Shown in pieces: positions 29,122 to 37,770 of a stretch of 64,000 nucleotides of DNA (its first letter is position 1; every line of letters starts with the position of its first letter). This DNA is from JAGOCV01 sp049445855 (GTDB lineage: Bacteria; Pseudomonadota; Gammaproteobacteria; Burkholderiales; Burkholderiaceae_C), in NCBI RefSeq assembly GCF_049445855.1, contig NZ_JBMSDV010000004.1, positions 186,001 through 250,000 on the forward strand, read 5' to 3'. The notes below the pieces were generated by a model. The model worked only from the letters and a program-made list of their open reading frames with translations, searched no databases and was not told the origin of the DNA. Position numbers and translations under genes: made by a program.

Positions 29122-29838
29122 TCAGGCGGGATTTGGACCGGGAGGGGTGCCTCCACCTGCCGGGCGGCGGTTCTTCAGCCAGCCAGCCAGCAGTACGCCC
29201 ACCACGGCCAGCGCGCAGACGCCCCAGTATGCGAACTGGTGCGACGGCTCCGGGCCCTTGAACACGCCCGCAAGCATGTTCTCGTTGACGATCATCTTGC
29301 CGGCAGTGAACGCCAGGACGCCCGCGCCGATGTACATGATGGCCGGGAAACGCTCCACCAGCTTGAGCACAATCGTGCTGCCGAAAACGACGATCGGGAT
29401 GCTGATCAGCAGGCCGATGACCACGAGGTCGAACGAGCCCTGCGCCGCGCCAGCCACACCGAGCACGTTGTCGATGCCCATCAGCGCGTCGGCGATGATG
29501 ATCGTCTTCATGGCACCCCAGAAAGTGGTGGCCGCCGGGCCGTGTTCTTCGTCCCCACTGTCGTGGCTGTCGAGCAGCTTGTAAGCGATCCACAGCAGCC
29601 CGAGGCCGCCGGCCAGCATGAGGCCGGGAATCTTGAGCAGCCAGACGACGATGATCGTCATGGCGGATCGGACGACAATGGCGCCGACAGTGCCCCAGAC
29701 GATGGCCTTCTTCTGAAGATCTTTGGGCAGGCTGCGTGCCGCCAGCGCGATCACGATCGCGTTGTCGCCTGCGAGGACGAGGTCAATGAGGACGATGGCC
29801 AGCAGCGCCGACCACCATGCGGGGGACATGAATTCCAT
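29122..29838 (-). CDS. TerC family integral membrane protein, copy 2 (riboswitch-controlled)
   Basis: A 238-residue protein with about seven membrane helices and the two TerC acidic motifs (DLVLAGDNAIVIALAARSLP near 20-40, IADALMGIDNVLGVAGAAQG near 120). It is a paralogue of the 12197-12886 gene. The start ATG gives MEFMSPAWWSALL after a GGAG. The upstream region holds a yybP-ykoY element, which in E. coli alx and Bacillus ykoY responds to manganese, so a role in Mn2+ export or delivery is well supported by family knowledge. Confidence 0.9.
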   Translation of the reverse strand: MEFMSPAWWSALLAIVLIDLVLAGDNAIVIALAARSLPKDLQKKAIVWGTVGAIVVRSAMTIIVVWLLKIPGLMLAGGLGLLWIAYKLLDSHDSGDEEHGPAATTFWGAMKTIIIADALMGIDNVLGVAGAAQGSFDLVVIGLLISIPIVVFGSTIVLKLVERFPAIMYIGAGVLAFTAGKMIVNENMLAGVFKGPEPSHQFAYWGVCALAVVGVLLAGWLKNRRPAGGGTPPGPNPA

Positions 29839-29908
29839 GCAAAAAAGCTCCGAGTCGTATCGATCAACAACCCGAAGCAGGCACGGTATCCGGAACACTG
29901 GTGCGCGG

Positions 29909-29923
29909 TGTGTTCTGAACACA
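29909..29923. promoter_or_regulatory. 15-base palindrome in the terC copy 2 leader
   Basis: TGTGTTCTGAACACA is a perfect odd palindrome with 7-bp arms, 70 bases before the TerC start and after the riboswitch aptamer. A further GAACAC at 29893-29898 could pair instead with GTGTTC, giving two exclusive hairpins. It may be part of the switch expression platform or a protein operator. Confidence 0.3.
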
Positions 29924-29973
29924 ACCGGTACCGCACAAGCGCACTTCGACCAAACCTGCTTCAAGGTTCCAAT

Positions 29974-30121
29974 CGAAGGTCTTGCTCGGCATTGAAATCA
30001 TGCGATATGTGCCCAACAAGCCGGAAGATATGCTTCGTATTGACGACTTGTTGATACCTCCTGCAACGATGTCCTCTGGACACCTCCCTGTGCTGCAGGA
30101 AGCGGGAGCTACTCCCCTTCG
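29974..30121 (-). ncRNA. yybP-ykoY manganese riboswitch aptamer
   Basis: On the minus strand the element opens with CGAAGGGGAGTAGCTCCCG and closes with GCAAGACCTTCG, so CGAAGG (30121-30116) pairs with CCTTCG (29979-29974) as the P1 stem. The GGGGAGUAGC block, an internal loop with CATCGTTGCAG and the 3' GCAAGACC are the conserved parts of this class. It lies 135 bases before a TerC gene, the classical target. The large gap 29839-30330 is otherwise explained by this leader; nothing else is seen from 30122 to 30318. Confidence 0.8.
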
Positions 30122-30330
30122 TGAGCGGATTAGAGCATGGCTGTTGCGCTGCGTGCAAGTGCGGGTTTGTCCGCCCGTCAGCTTCGGCTTCAAGCGTTTT
30201 GCCTTCAAGACCGGCCTGCATTCTGGTTCGGGTGCTCCTGAAAAAAGAGCAAAACAAATTGAAACCAGGCTGTTGACAGAACCGCCGAAGAATCGCAGAA
30301 CGCGGCCGGCGGCGCGCCGGAGACGGCGCT

Positions 30331-30795
30331 ATGATGCCCGTCCGCCCTGCCATGCCCGCCATACACATCACCGACGTCGAAGCCGCCATCAACTACTGGC
30401 GGGAGAAAAAGCCCTCGCCCGATGGCATCACGCTTGCGCCCGAAATCCGGGCGTTGGCAGAGGTGTATGCGCTCATGGTTTTCTATCACGAGGACGAGGC
30501 CGACGAGCGCTCGTTCCCGCCTCAGGCACTGGCTGCCTGGCGCACCTGGTACGACACAACGCCCGACACGCCCTGCATCGCCATCTGTTCGACCAGCCAG
30601 GGCGACGCCGTCTGCAAGGGATGCGGCCGCACGTTCGGCGAAGTCCAGCGCTGGCCTGAAATGACACCCGCCGAGAAGCGCTCCACCTGGCGGCGCATCA
30701 CGATCGAGGGCGATGCGTGGCGTTTCAACCGCTACGCGGAACGCGCGGCCGAAGGGCCTCGCTCGCCGGCCGATCCCGAAGTGCAGGCGGGCTGA
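30331..30795 (+). CDS. DUF3717/DUF1289-type small zinc-binding protein
   Basis: A 154-residue protein. The N-terminal 50 residues (AIHITDVEAAINYWREKKPSPDG) match the short DUF3717 pattern; the C-terminal region has PCIAICSTSQGDAVCKGCGRTFGEVQRWPEM, a four-cysteine motif typical of DUF1289. Function is unknown. GGAGA at 30319-30323 favours the ATG at 30331, though the conserved part begins with the third Met at 30352. The fusion of the two small domains is frequent in Burkholderiales from memory. Confidence 0.75.
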   Translation: MMPVRPAMPAIHITDVEAAINYWREKKPSPDGITLAPEIRALAEVYALMVFYHEDEADERSFPPQALAAWRTWYDTTPDTPCIAICSTSQGDAVCKGCGRTFGEVQRWPEMTPAEKRSTWRRITIEGDAWRFNRYAERAAEGPRSPADPEVQAG

Positions 30796-30889
30796 GCGCT
30801 TCAACCGCTTTGCAACGCACGCGCCTTTACAAGCATTGCCGTGCGCGTTATCTTGGGGACGTCCTTTTGCCTCCGGTATCCATGCTGCC

Positions 30890-31192
30890 ATGCTGCGTCT
30901 GACCCAGGCTCCCAACATCGCCATAGCGACGCTGTGGGTGGATACGCTGTGCGAGGCAGGGATTGCTGCTTCGGTGCAGCGCCAATACCTGCTGGCTGCC
31001 GCCGGGCATCTTCCGCCCGACCAGTGCCTGCCCGAAGTCTGGCTCACGCACGAGCAGCAGGAACCGCAGGCCCGTCAGCTACTTGACGATCTCCAGCATG
31101 TTCCGCAGCGGCGCTGGTTCTGCCGTTGTGGCGAAAGTGTCGAAGGCGGCTTCGAGCAGTGCTGGAGTTGCGGCACGCTGATGCCTGTCTGA
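30890..31192 (+). CDS. DUF2007-like protein with C-terminal zinc ribbon
   Basis: A 100-residue protein. The N-terminal part (IATLWVDTLCEAGIAASVQRQYL, later PEVWLTHEQQEPQARQLLDDL) has the ferredoxin-like pattern of DUF2007 (a putative signal-transducing domain), and CRCGESVEGGFEQCWSCG at the C-terminus supplies four cysteines for zinc. The ATG at 30890 is chosen; upstream extension has no support. Function is unknown. Confidence 0.72.
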   Translation: MLRLTQAPNIAIATLWVDTLCEAGIAASVQRQYLLAAAGHLPPDQCLPEVWLTHEQQEPQARQLLDDLQHVPQRRWFCRCGESVEGGFEQCWSCGTLMPV

Positions 31193-31214
31193 CGCCTCGT
31201 GGCCACCAGCGGCG

Positions 31215-31775
31215 CTATTTCCAGCGCACGCACTCCACGTTCACGCTTCCCCGGTCGCTGCCCAGCAGCAACGCGCCGTCCTGGATGGTGGCCTGCAACT
31301 GCATGCTGCGTTCGGCCAGGGCAGCCAGCGCTTGCGACGCCTCGGTCGGAACGCGCCAGACCTGCAGCCTGTCCAGCCGCGAGAGCTTCCCCTCGATGCC
31401 GCGCCACCACACTTCGGCGGCGTGATTGAACGCGTAGACCAGCACCTGGTCGGCACGCGAGCACGCCTTGGCCAGGGGTTTGTCTTCGGGCTGGCCGACC
31501 TCGATCCACAGGCGCTTCTGGCCGGTGAAGTCGGTGAGCACCACGTCAGGTTCGTCGGGGCTGGACAGGCCGGCACCGAAAGTCAGCGTGCCATCGCCAT
31601 TGCAGACGGTCTGCAGGGAATGCGCCTGCAGCGCGAGCGCGGCCAGGCGGATCATCATGCGCTCGTCGGTCTCGCTGGGATGCCGTGCGAGGGTGAGCGT
31701 GTGGTCGGCGTAGTAGCCGTGGTCGATGTCGGCGACGGACAGGTTGGCCTTGAAGACCGTGGATTTGAGGGCCAT
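31215..31775 (-). CDS. yaeQ: YaeQ family protein
   Basis: A 186-residue protein with the YaeQ fold, a variant of the PD-(D/E)XK nuclease fold. MALKSTVFKANLSVADIDHGYYADHTLTLARHPSETDERMMIRLAAFAL-like residues at the N-terminus and PDVVLTDFTGQKRLWIEVGQP in the middle are diagnostic. Biochemical function is not settled; E. coli YaeQ can suppress loss of RfaH. It precedes purB on the reverse strand, with 19 bases between the yaeQ start and the purB stop. Confidence 0.9.
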   Translation of the reverse strand: MALKSTVFKANLSVADIDHGYYADHTLTLARHPSETDERMMIRLAALALQAHSLQTVCNGDGTLTFGAGLSSPDEPDVVLTDFTGQKRLWIEVGQPEDKPLAKACSRADQVLVYAFNHAAEVWWRGIEGKLSRLDRLQVWRVPTEASQALAALAERSMQLQATIQDGALLLGSDRGSVNVECVRWK

Positions 31776-31794
31776 CGATGAAGCCGTGCGATGC

Positions 31795-33174
31795 TCAGAC
31801 GCGGCGGGCAAGTTCCGCCGCCCGGCCGATGTAGGTGGCCGGCGTCATTTCCAGCAGGCGCTGTTTCTCGGCGTCGGGAATTTCCAGCGAACGGATCAGT
31901 CCATGCAGGTCAGTTGCAGCCACGGTTTTGCCGCGCGTCACTTCCTTGAGCTTCTCGTAGGCGCCCTGCACGCCGTAGCGGCGCATCACGGTCTGGATCG
32001 GCTCGGCCAGCACTTCCCAGGCAGCGTCCAGATCGGCAGACAGCGCTTCTTCATTGAGTTCCAGCTTGTTCAGACCGGTCAGCAGCGACTGGTAGGCCAG
32101 CACGGCATAACCGAGCGCCACGCCGACGTTGCGCAACACGGTGGAGTCGGTCAGGTCGCGTTGCCAGCGGCTGACGGGCAGTTTTTCCGACAGATGGCGC
32201 AACAGGGCATTGGCCAGGCCGAGGTTGCCTTCGGCGTTCTCGAAGTCGATGGGGTTGACCTTGTGCGGCATGGTGGACGAGCCGATCTCGCCCGCCTTCA
32301 GGCGCTGCTTGAAATAGCCCAGGCTCACGTAGCCCCAGACGTCGCGCGCCCAGTCCACCAGGATGGTGTCGGCGCGGGCCACCGCGTCGAAGAACTCGGC
32401 CATGTAATCGTGCGGCTCGATCTGGATGCTGTAGGGCTGGAAGGTCAGGCCCAGGCCCAGCGGCTCGGGTGTCTCCACGACCTTGCGGCTGAACGCTTCC
32501 CAGTCGAAATCGGGCCAGGCGGACATGTGTGCGTTGTAGTTGCCCACCGCACCGTTCATCTTGCCCATCAACTTGACGCTGGCGATGCGTTCGCGCGCGG
32601 TAACCAGGCGCACCACCACGTTGGCGACCTCCTTGCCCACCGTCGTCGGGCTGGCGGTCTGGCCGTGCGTGCGGCTGAGCATGGGCACGGCTGCATGCGC
32701 ATGCGCCATGTCGCGCAGCTTGGCGATCACCGCGTCCAGCGCGGGCAGCAGCACGTTGTCGCGTGCGGCCTTGATCTGCAGCGCGTGGCTGGTGTTGTTG
32801 ATGTCTTCGCTGGTGCAGGCGAAGTGCACGAACTCGCTCGCGCTCTCGAGTTCAGGCCGGGCCTCGAACTTCGACTTGATCCAGTACTCCACGGCCTTCA
32901 CGTCGTGGTTGGTGGTTTTCTCGATTTCCTTGATGGCCAGCGCGTCGGCCTCGGAAAAATTCTTCACGAGGCCGAGCAGGTACGTGCGGGCACCCGGCGT
33001 GAGCGGCTTGAACTCGGCGAAACCGGCATCGCTGAGCGAAATGAACCAGGAGACTTCGACCTGGACGCGGCGGTGCATGTAGCCCTGCTCGCTCATCAGC
33101 GGGCGCAAGGCGGCCAGCTTGGCGGCGTAGCGGCCGTCCAGCGGCGAAAGGGCGGAAATGGTCGAGAAAGGCAT
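31795..33174 (-). CDS. purB: Adenylosuccinate lyase
   Basis: A 459-residue PurB of the fumarase/aspartase superfamily. It cleaves SAICAR and adenylosuccinate to release fumarate in purine synthesis. STISALSPLDGRYA starts the protein; SRTHGQTASPTTVGKE supplies the catalytic His; GSSTMPHKVNPIDFENAEGNLG is the family signature with the catalytic Ser loop. The ATG at 33174 begins the conserved N-terminus; the longer frame is rejected. It is not linked to the PurA-like gene at 3252, 28 kb away. Confidence 0.97.
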   Translation of the reverse strand: MPFSTISALSPLDGRYAAKLAALRPLMSEQGYMHRRVQVEVSWFISLSDAGFAEFKPLTPGARTYLLGLVKNFSEADALAIKEIEKTTNHDVKAVEYWIKSKFEARPELESASEFVHFACTSEDINNTSHALQIKAARDNVLLPALDAVIAKLRDMAHAHAAVPMLSRTHGQTASPTTVGKEVANVVVRLVTARERIASVKLMGKMNGAVGNYNAHMSAWPDFDWEAFSRKVVETPEPLGLGLTFQPYSIQIEPHDYMAEFFDAVARADTILVDWARDVWGYVSLGYFKQRLKAGEIGSSTMPHKVNPIDFENAEGNLGLANALLRHLSEKLPVSRWQRDLTDSTVLRNVGVALGYAVLAYQSLLTGLNKLELNEEALSADLDAAWEVLAEPIQTVMRRYGVQGAYEKLKEVTRGKTVAATDLHGLIRSLEIPDAEKQRLLEMTPATYIGRAAELARRV

Positions 33175-33256
33175 GGCCCGAATTGTAGGCGGGTGCCCCG
33201 GAGCCCTTCCCCTAAAATGATTCCATGCAAAAACGTGAAAGCCCCGGGAGATGGTC

Positions 33257-33871
33257 ATGAAGCTGATCGGTGCCGTTACCAGCCCGTACGTGCGCAAAGT
33301 CCGCGTCGTCATGGCCGAAAAGAAACTGGACTACCAGTTCATCCAGGAAGACGTCTGGGCGGCTCAGACCACCATCCACGAATCCAATCCGCTGGGCAAG
33401 GTGCCTTGCCTCGTCATGGAAGGCGGCGAAGCCGTGTTCGATTCGCGTGTCATCGTCGAGTACCTGGACACGCTCTCTCCCGTCGGCAAGCTCATTCCAA
33501 CGCAAGGGCGCGAGCGTGCCGAAGTGAAAACCTGGGAAGCACTGGCTGACGGCCTGCTCGACGCCGCACTGCTGGCCCGTCTCGAAAGCACGTGGGTGGG
33601 TCGAACGGCCGAGCAGCGCAGCCAGGCGTGGATCGATCGCCAGATGCTCAAGATCGGGCACAGCCTGAAGGCCATGAGCCGCGGGCTGGACGAGAAGCCC
33701 TTCTGCAGCGGCATTCACCTGAGCCTGTCAGACATTGCCGTCGGCTGTGCGCTCGGTTACCTGGACTTCCGGTTCCCCCAACTGGACTGGCGCAGCGACA
33801 ACCCGAACCTCACGAAGCTGTATGAAAAGCTGATGCAGCGCCAGAGCTTCCAGGACTCGCGCCCGGGCTGA
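33257..33871 (+). CDS. Glutathione S-transferase family protein
   Basis: A 204-residue GST-like protein. The N-terminal thioredoxin-fold has SPYVRKVRVVMAEKKLDY (Ser9 at the active-site start), NPLGKVPCLV (cis-Pro) and VFDSRVIVEYLD; the C-terminal domain is helical. The start ATG at 33257 is 6 bases after GGGAG; the ATG at 33251 lies on top of that site. Substrate unknown. It is divergent from purB. Confidence 0.88.
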   Translation: MKLIGAVTSPYVRKVRVVMAEKKLDYQFIQEDVWAAQTTIHESNPLGKVPCLVMEGGEAVFDSRVIVEYLDTLSPVGKLIPTQGRERAEVKTWEALADGLLDAALLARLESTWVGRTAEQRSQAWIDRQMLKIGHSLKAMSRGLDEKPFCSGIHLSLSDIAVGCALGYLDFRFPQLDWRSDNPNLTKLYEKLMQRQSFQDSRPG

Positions 33872-33914
33872 CCGGCTGCCGGGTAACTGGCGCGCCGGTG
33901 CGCGCCCGCAGGCT

Positions 33915-34685
33915 TCAGAGACCGGTGAACCGGCGCACTGCCGGGAAGTACGCGCCATACGGCAGCAGGTGCAGCGCTTTCATCCAGCGCGTGAACCGGT
34001 GCGGGAAATGAATCTCGAAGTCGCCCCGTGCCCAGCCGCGCACGATGGCTTGAGCCGCCTGGGCAGGCGTCATCAATGCAGGCATCGGGAAGTTGTTCTG
34101 TGCGGTGAGCGGCGTCTCCACAAAGCCCGGATTCACGATGCTCACACCCACGCCGAGGGGATGCAGATCGGCATACAGCGTCTCGGCAAGGTTGATCAGG
34201 GCCGCTTTCGTCGGCCCGTAGGCAAGGCTGTTGGGCAGGCCGCGATAGCCGGCCACGCTGCCTGTCAGGCTCAGGTGGCCATGACGCTCGCGCAGCAAGG
34301 TCGGCAGGCAGGCGTCGAGCACGTGCAGTGCGCCCACATAGTTGACCTGCTCATGCCGCAGCATCTCGCCGATGTCGAAGCTCGTGGCGCGAACGGCCCT
34401 GTAGTGGCCGGCGCAATACATCACCAGATCGGGCGCGCCGGCTGCGAGTGCGACCGTGGCGGCTGCTTGCACGCTGCCGGGGTCGGTCACGTCCATGGGC
34501 AATGGCACGATCCTTTCGTGGCGCGCCGCGGCTTGCTGCAGCGCGTGCTCGTTGCGCGCGGATGCGAACACATGCGCGCCCTGCGCATGCAGCAGTTCCG
34601 CAGTCGCACGGCCGATGCCGCTGGAGGCGCCGATGATCCAGGCCTTGCGGCCCTGCCAGTTGTGCAGGCGTGGGTTGAGGCTCAT
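33915..34685 (-). CDS. Short-chain dehydrogenase/reductase
   Basis: A 256-residue SDR enzyme with the cofactor motif GASSGIG (19-25), NAG-type segment MYCAGHY, and catalytic Ser/Tyr/Lys in LTGSVAGYRGLPNSLAYGPTKAAL. It is the last gene of a six-gene operon; its start overlaps the MFS stop by 4 bases. In this context it may modify a fatty acyl chain or lipid head group, but the substrate is inference. Confidence 0.88.
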   Translation of the reverse strand: MSLNPRLHNWQGRKAWIIGASSGIGRATAELLHAQGAHVFASARNEHALQQAAARHERIVPLPMDVTDPGSVQAAATVALAAGAPDLVMYCAGHYRAVRATSFDIGEMLRHEQVNYVGALHVLDACLPTLLRERHGHLSLTGSVAGYRGLPNSLAYGPTKAALINLAETLYADLHPLGVGVSIVNPGFVETPLTAQNNFPMPALMTPAQAAQAIVRGWARGDFEIHFPHRFTRWMKALHLLPYGAYFPAVRRFTGL

Positions 34686-35953
34686 GATGTGGGGCTTCCG
34701 TAAGTCGGCAAACGCCGGAGTTGCAGGTAAAGGATGACCGCTGCGCAGGTCTTCAGGGCGCAGGGCAGGAGGCAGTACGCCATCGACAGTGCCGCCAGGC
34801 CTTGCGCATCACGAGTGCCCGGCGTGTAGCCGAGCAGTGCGAGCAACGGCAGGGCGAGACCGGCGGCCAATGCGAGGTTGAGCTTGGTCGCGAAATTCCA
34901 CCAGCCGAAGTACGCGCCTTCGGCGCGACCCTGGTCGCCCGCCCGCGCGATGACGCCTGCGAGCAAGGCACCTGGCAGTGCAAGGTCGCTGCCCAGCATG
35001 GCACCCGAGAGCGCGCAGACGATGAGGAACGCCGTCGTATCGCCTGCGCCGAGCTGCCAGGCGCAGCCGAACGCCGCAATGCTGCCCACCATCCCGATGA
35101 GCCAGGCCCGTGCAATGCCAAGCCTGCGGACAACGCGCAACCAACACGGGATCGACAGCGCCGCGCTGATGAAATACAGACCCAGGAACGCCGGCTGCAT
35201 CGCCGGTGGCGCCTGCAGGCGGTCCTGCACGAAGAACAGCACCAGTGTCGCCGGCACGGCACTCGCGATGCCATTGGGCATGAAGACAAGCAGCAGCTGC
35301 CGGAACTCCGGCGCACGCCAGGGATGCCAGACGCTTCCGGCATGCGTCGCGGCTTCCGGTGTCGGTGCGGCCGTGTGACGCCAGGCCCGGCAGCCCGCCA
35401 CCAGCGCGACGAGCAGCACGGCCGCTGTCACATGCAGACCGGCCAGCACCGGCAGCACGGCTGCAAGCACGACGCCGACCAGGCCGAGGCCTTCGCGCCA
35501 GCCGACGATGCGGCTGCGCTGCGCGGCATCACCGCCGAGCATGGCACCCCATGACTGGTGCATGACGCTGAGCAGGCTGTACGCCGTATACGTGAGGACA
35601 AGAAGGAGGCTTGCCCAAGCAAGCAGCGGATAGCCGCTCTTCAGTGGCGGGAAGAACAGCAACACGAACCCGAGCCAGAGCGCGAGCGCCGCCGCAACAC
35701 CGACATTCAGTACCCGCTTCGGCGATCGTGCGAAGAGGCGGTCGCTGAACTTGCCGATGAGCGGATCGATGAACGCGTCGAACAACCGTGCGACCAGCAG
35801 CAGCACGCCGAGTGTTGCGAGCGGCAGTCCGAACTCGGTGGCGTAGTGGTTGGGCAGCACCACATACAAGGGCAGGGCCACGAACGCCAGCGGCAGGCCG
35901 AGCAAGCCGTACGACAGTCCGTCGGTCGTGCTGAACGATGTGGTGGCGCGCAT
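34682..35953 (-). CDS. MFS transporter (GPH-like)
   Basis: A 423-residue protein with about 12 membrane helices. The N-terminal region LSYGLLGLPLAFVALPLYVVLPNHYA and VARLFDAFIDPLIGKFSDR resemble glycoside-pentoside-hexuronide:cation symporters. It sits between the chalcone-isomerase-like gene (7-base gap) and the SDR gene (4-base overlap). Transported substrate unknown; co-operon membership points to lipid or precursor movement. This is inference. Confidence 0.85.
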   Translation of the reverse strand: MRATTSFSTTDGLSYGLLGLPLAFVALPLYVVLPNHYATEFGLPLATLGVLLLVARLFDAFIDPLIGKFSDRLFARSPKRVLNVGVAAALALWLGFVLLFFPPLKSGYPLLAWASLLLVLTYTAYSLLSVMHQSWGAMLGGDAAQRSRIVGWREGLGLVGVVLAAVLPVLAGLHVTAAVLLVALVAGCRAWRHTAAPTPEAATHAGSVWHPWRAPEFRQLLLVFMPNGIASAVPATLVLFFVQDRLQAPPAMQPAFLGLYFISAALSIPCWLRVVRRLGIARAWLIGMVGSIAAFGCAWQLGAGDTTAFLIVCALSGAMLGSDLALPGALLAGVIARAGDQGRAEGAYFGWWNFATKLNLALAAGLALPLLALLGYTPGTRDAQGLAALSMAYCLLPCALKTCAAVILYLQLRRLPTYGSPTS

Positions 35954-35959
35954 GGCGTA

Positions 35960-36520
35960 TCAGGGCTGTGCCTGCCCGAGCAACGCGCGGCGCAGGGCGG
36001 GCTCGGACGTCTGCGGCGCGAGCCAGATGCCGAAGAACAGACGGGCAAAGGTTTCGTCATGGATTTCGCCGGTAGCGCGTCCGTTGGTGACGAACCTGAC
36101 CTTGCCACCGGGCTGGTGGATGCCCGAGATGCGATCACCGCGCCGGACATCGGGGAAAGCGGCGCGCATGCTGCGCGTCCACTCGGTTGCCTGCGCGTCG
36201 CTGAAGCTGCCGATGCGCCGCATCTCGAGGATCGAGCGCTCGGCGATGGATTCGCCGCTGAAGTCGCGCAGGTAGCCGAGCTCGAGGACGAACGTGTGGT
36301 CGCCATAGTTGTCTGCGCGAAAGCCGGGCGCGGCCCACAGGCTCGCGTCGTAGGCCTGAAAGCCCCAGACTGTCAGCCGGCCACTGCCGATCCGCTGCGC
36401 CTGGGGCAGGGCTTGCTGCACTTCCGGCGGCACAGTCGTGACTCCGGTCATCGCCTGCGCGACGGCCCACGACGGGCACGCTTGCAACACGCAGGCCAGG
36501 AGCAGCGCCGCGGATCTCAT
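35960..36520 (-). CDS. Chalcone-isomerase-like exported protein
   Basis: A 186-residue protein with a signal peptide (residues 1-25, MRSAALLLACVLQACPSWAVAQA). The body (GRLTVWGFQAYDASLWAAPGF; VLELGYLRDFSGESIAERSILEMRR; PGGKVRFVTNG) matches the bacterial chalcone-isomerase-like family, which shares the plant enzyme fold but is not known to have flavonoid activity. The start follows the CFA-like gene stop by 7 bases. Its extracytoplasmic position in a lipid operon suggests fatty-acid binding. Confidence 0.85.
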   Translation of the reverse strand: MRSAALLLACVLQACPSWAVAQAMTGVTTVPPEVQQALPQAQRIGSGRLTVWGFQAYDASLWAAPGFRADNYGDHTFVLELGYLRDFSGESIAERSILEMRRIGSFSDAQATEWTRSMRAAFPDVRRGDRISGIHQPGGKVRFVTNGRATGEIHDETFARLFFGIWLAPQTSEPALRRALLGQAQP

Positions 36521-36527
36521 GGCCCTC

Positions 36528-37760
36528 TCATGCCTTCCCGAGCGTGTACTGGACGACGTTGATGTTGTTCTTGGCAAACGCTGCCTCGCAATAGGCGAGG
36601 TAGAACTCCCAGATGCGCATGAAGCGCTCGTCGAAACCGAGCTGCAGGATGCGCGGACGTTCCGCCAGGAACTTCTCGCGCCAGCGGCGCAGCGTCTCCG
36701 CGTAGTCCTGGCCGAATGCGAATTCGTCCACCACGTGCAGTCCGGCAGCTTCGGCTTCGCGGCGGAATTCGCGTGGGCACGGCAGACAGCCGCCGGGGAA
36801 GATGTATTGCTGGATGAAGTCGGTCGAGCCGACATAACGCTCGAACAGCGCGTCGTCGATCACGATGCTTTGCAGGCATGCGCGACCACCCGGCTTGAGC
36901 AGGCGGCTCACGGTGCGGAAGTATGTGGGCCAGTACTCGCGCCCCACCGCCTCGACCATCTCGATGGACAGGATGGCATCGAACGCGCCGTCTCCATCGG
37001 TGCGCTCGAGATCGCGGTAGTCCTGCAGGCGCAGGTCGCTGTTGAGCGTCTGGTCCAGGCGCGCCAGGCGTGTGTCGGCGAAAGCGAGTTGCTCGGTCGA
37101 CAGTGTCACGCCGGTCAGGTGCGCCTTGAACTCGGTGGTGGCCATTTCGGCCAGCGCGCCCCAGCCGCAACCGATCTCCAGCACCCGGTCGCCCGGCTTC
37201 ACGCCGGCCATGCGCAGGGCCCGACGCACCTTGGCGGACTGTGCCTCGCGCATCGGCTGGTTCGTGTCGCCGTCGAACCACGCCGACGAATAGTTCATCG
37301 TGTCGTCGAGCCAGAGTTCGTAGAACGCGTTGCCCAGGTCGTAGTGCGCATGGATGTTCTTCTGGCTACCGCCGCGCGTATTGCGGTTGAGCAGGTGCTT
37401 CATGCGATAGAGCAGGCGCCCGGCCCAACTGCCGTAGATCACCGACTCCACCTGATCGCGGTTGGCAATGAACACCTTGAGCAGATCTGTGAGACTGGGA
37501 GTCGTCCAGTCGCCGGCAATGTAGCTTTCCGCGAAGCCGATGTCGCCGGACTTCAGCGCAGCGCCGCATACATTCCAGTTGTGCAGCGTGATGGCCGCCA
37601 CGGGTGCGTCGCCGTGCCCGAAGCGCATCAGCGCGCCACCGGGCAACTGAACGACGAGCGTACCGTGCGTGAGTTGCCGCAGCAGGCGCAGGACGGCATG
37701 TGCGGCGGGGGGCGCCGAATCGGGAATCGCAAAACCGGGAGCCGTGGTGGTGGAGTCCAT
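36528..37760 (-). CDS. Cyclopropane-fatty-acid synthase-like methyltransferase
   Basis: A 410-residue SAM-dependent enzyme. LKVFIANRDQVESVIYGSW and YDLGNAFYELWLDDTMNYSSAWFD precede the SAM-binding motif VLEIGCGWGALAE; FDAILSIEMVEAVGREYWPTYF and FIQQYIFPGGCLP are CFA-synthase family signatures. It should methylate or cyclopropanate unsaturated phospholipid acyl chains at the membrane. Neighbours (FAD oxidoreductase, DUF1365) are those of proteobacterial acyl-chain modification clusters that include furan fatty acid genes; the exact product is inference. Confidence 0.9.
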   Translation of the reverse strand: MDSTTTAPGFAIPDSAPPAAHAVLRLLRQLTHGTLVVQLPGGALMRFGHGDAPVAAITLHNWNVCGAALKSGDIGFAESYIAGDWTTPSLTDLLKVFIANRDQVESVIYGSWAGRLLYRMKHLLNRNTRGGSQKNIHAHYDLGNAFYELWLDDTMNYSSAWFDGDTNQPMREAQSAKVRRALRMAGVKPGDRVLEIGCGWGALAEMATTEFKAHLTGVTLSTEQLAFADTRLARLDQTLNSDLRLQDYRDLERTDGDGAFDAILSIEMVEAVGREYWPTYFRTVSRLLKPGGRACLQSIVIDDALFERYVGSTDFIQQYIFPGGCLPCPREFRREAEAAGLHVVDEFAFGQDYAETLRRWREKFLAERPRILQLGFDERFMRIWEFYLAYCEAAFAKNNINVVQYTLGKA

Positions 37761-37770
37761 GTGTGTGTCC

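Noticed and set aside
29982..30659. Plus-strand open frame over the riboswitch region
   Set aside because: It crosses the aptamer and then the DUF3717/DUF1289 gene in another frame and becomes Arg-rich; no coding evidence.
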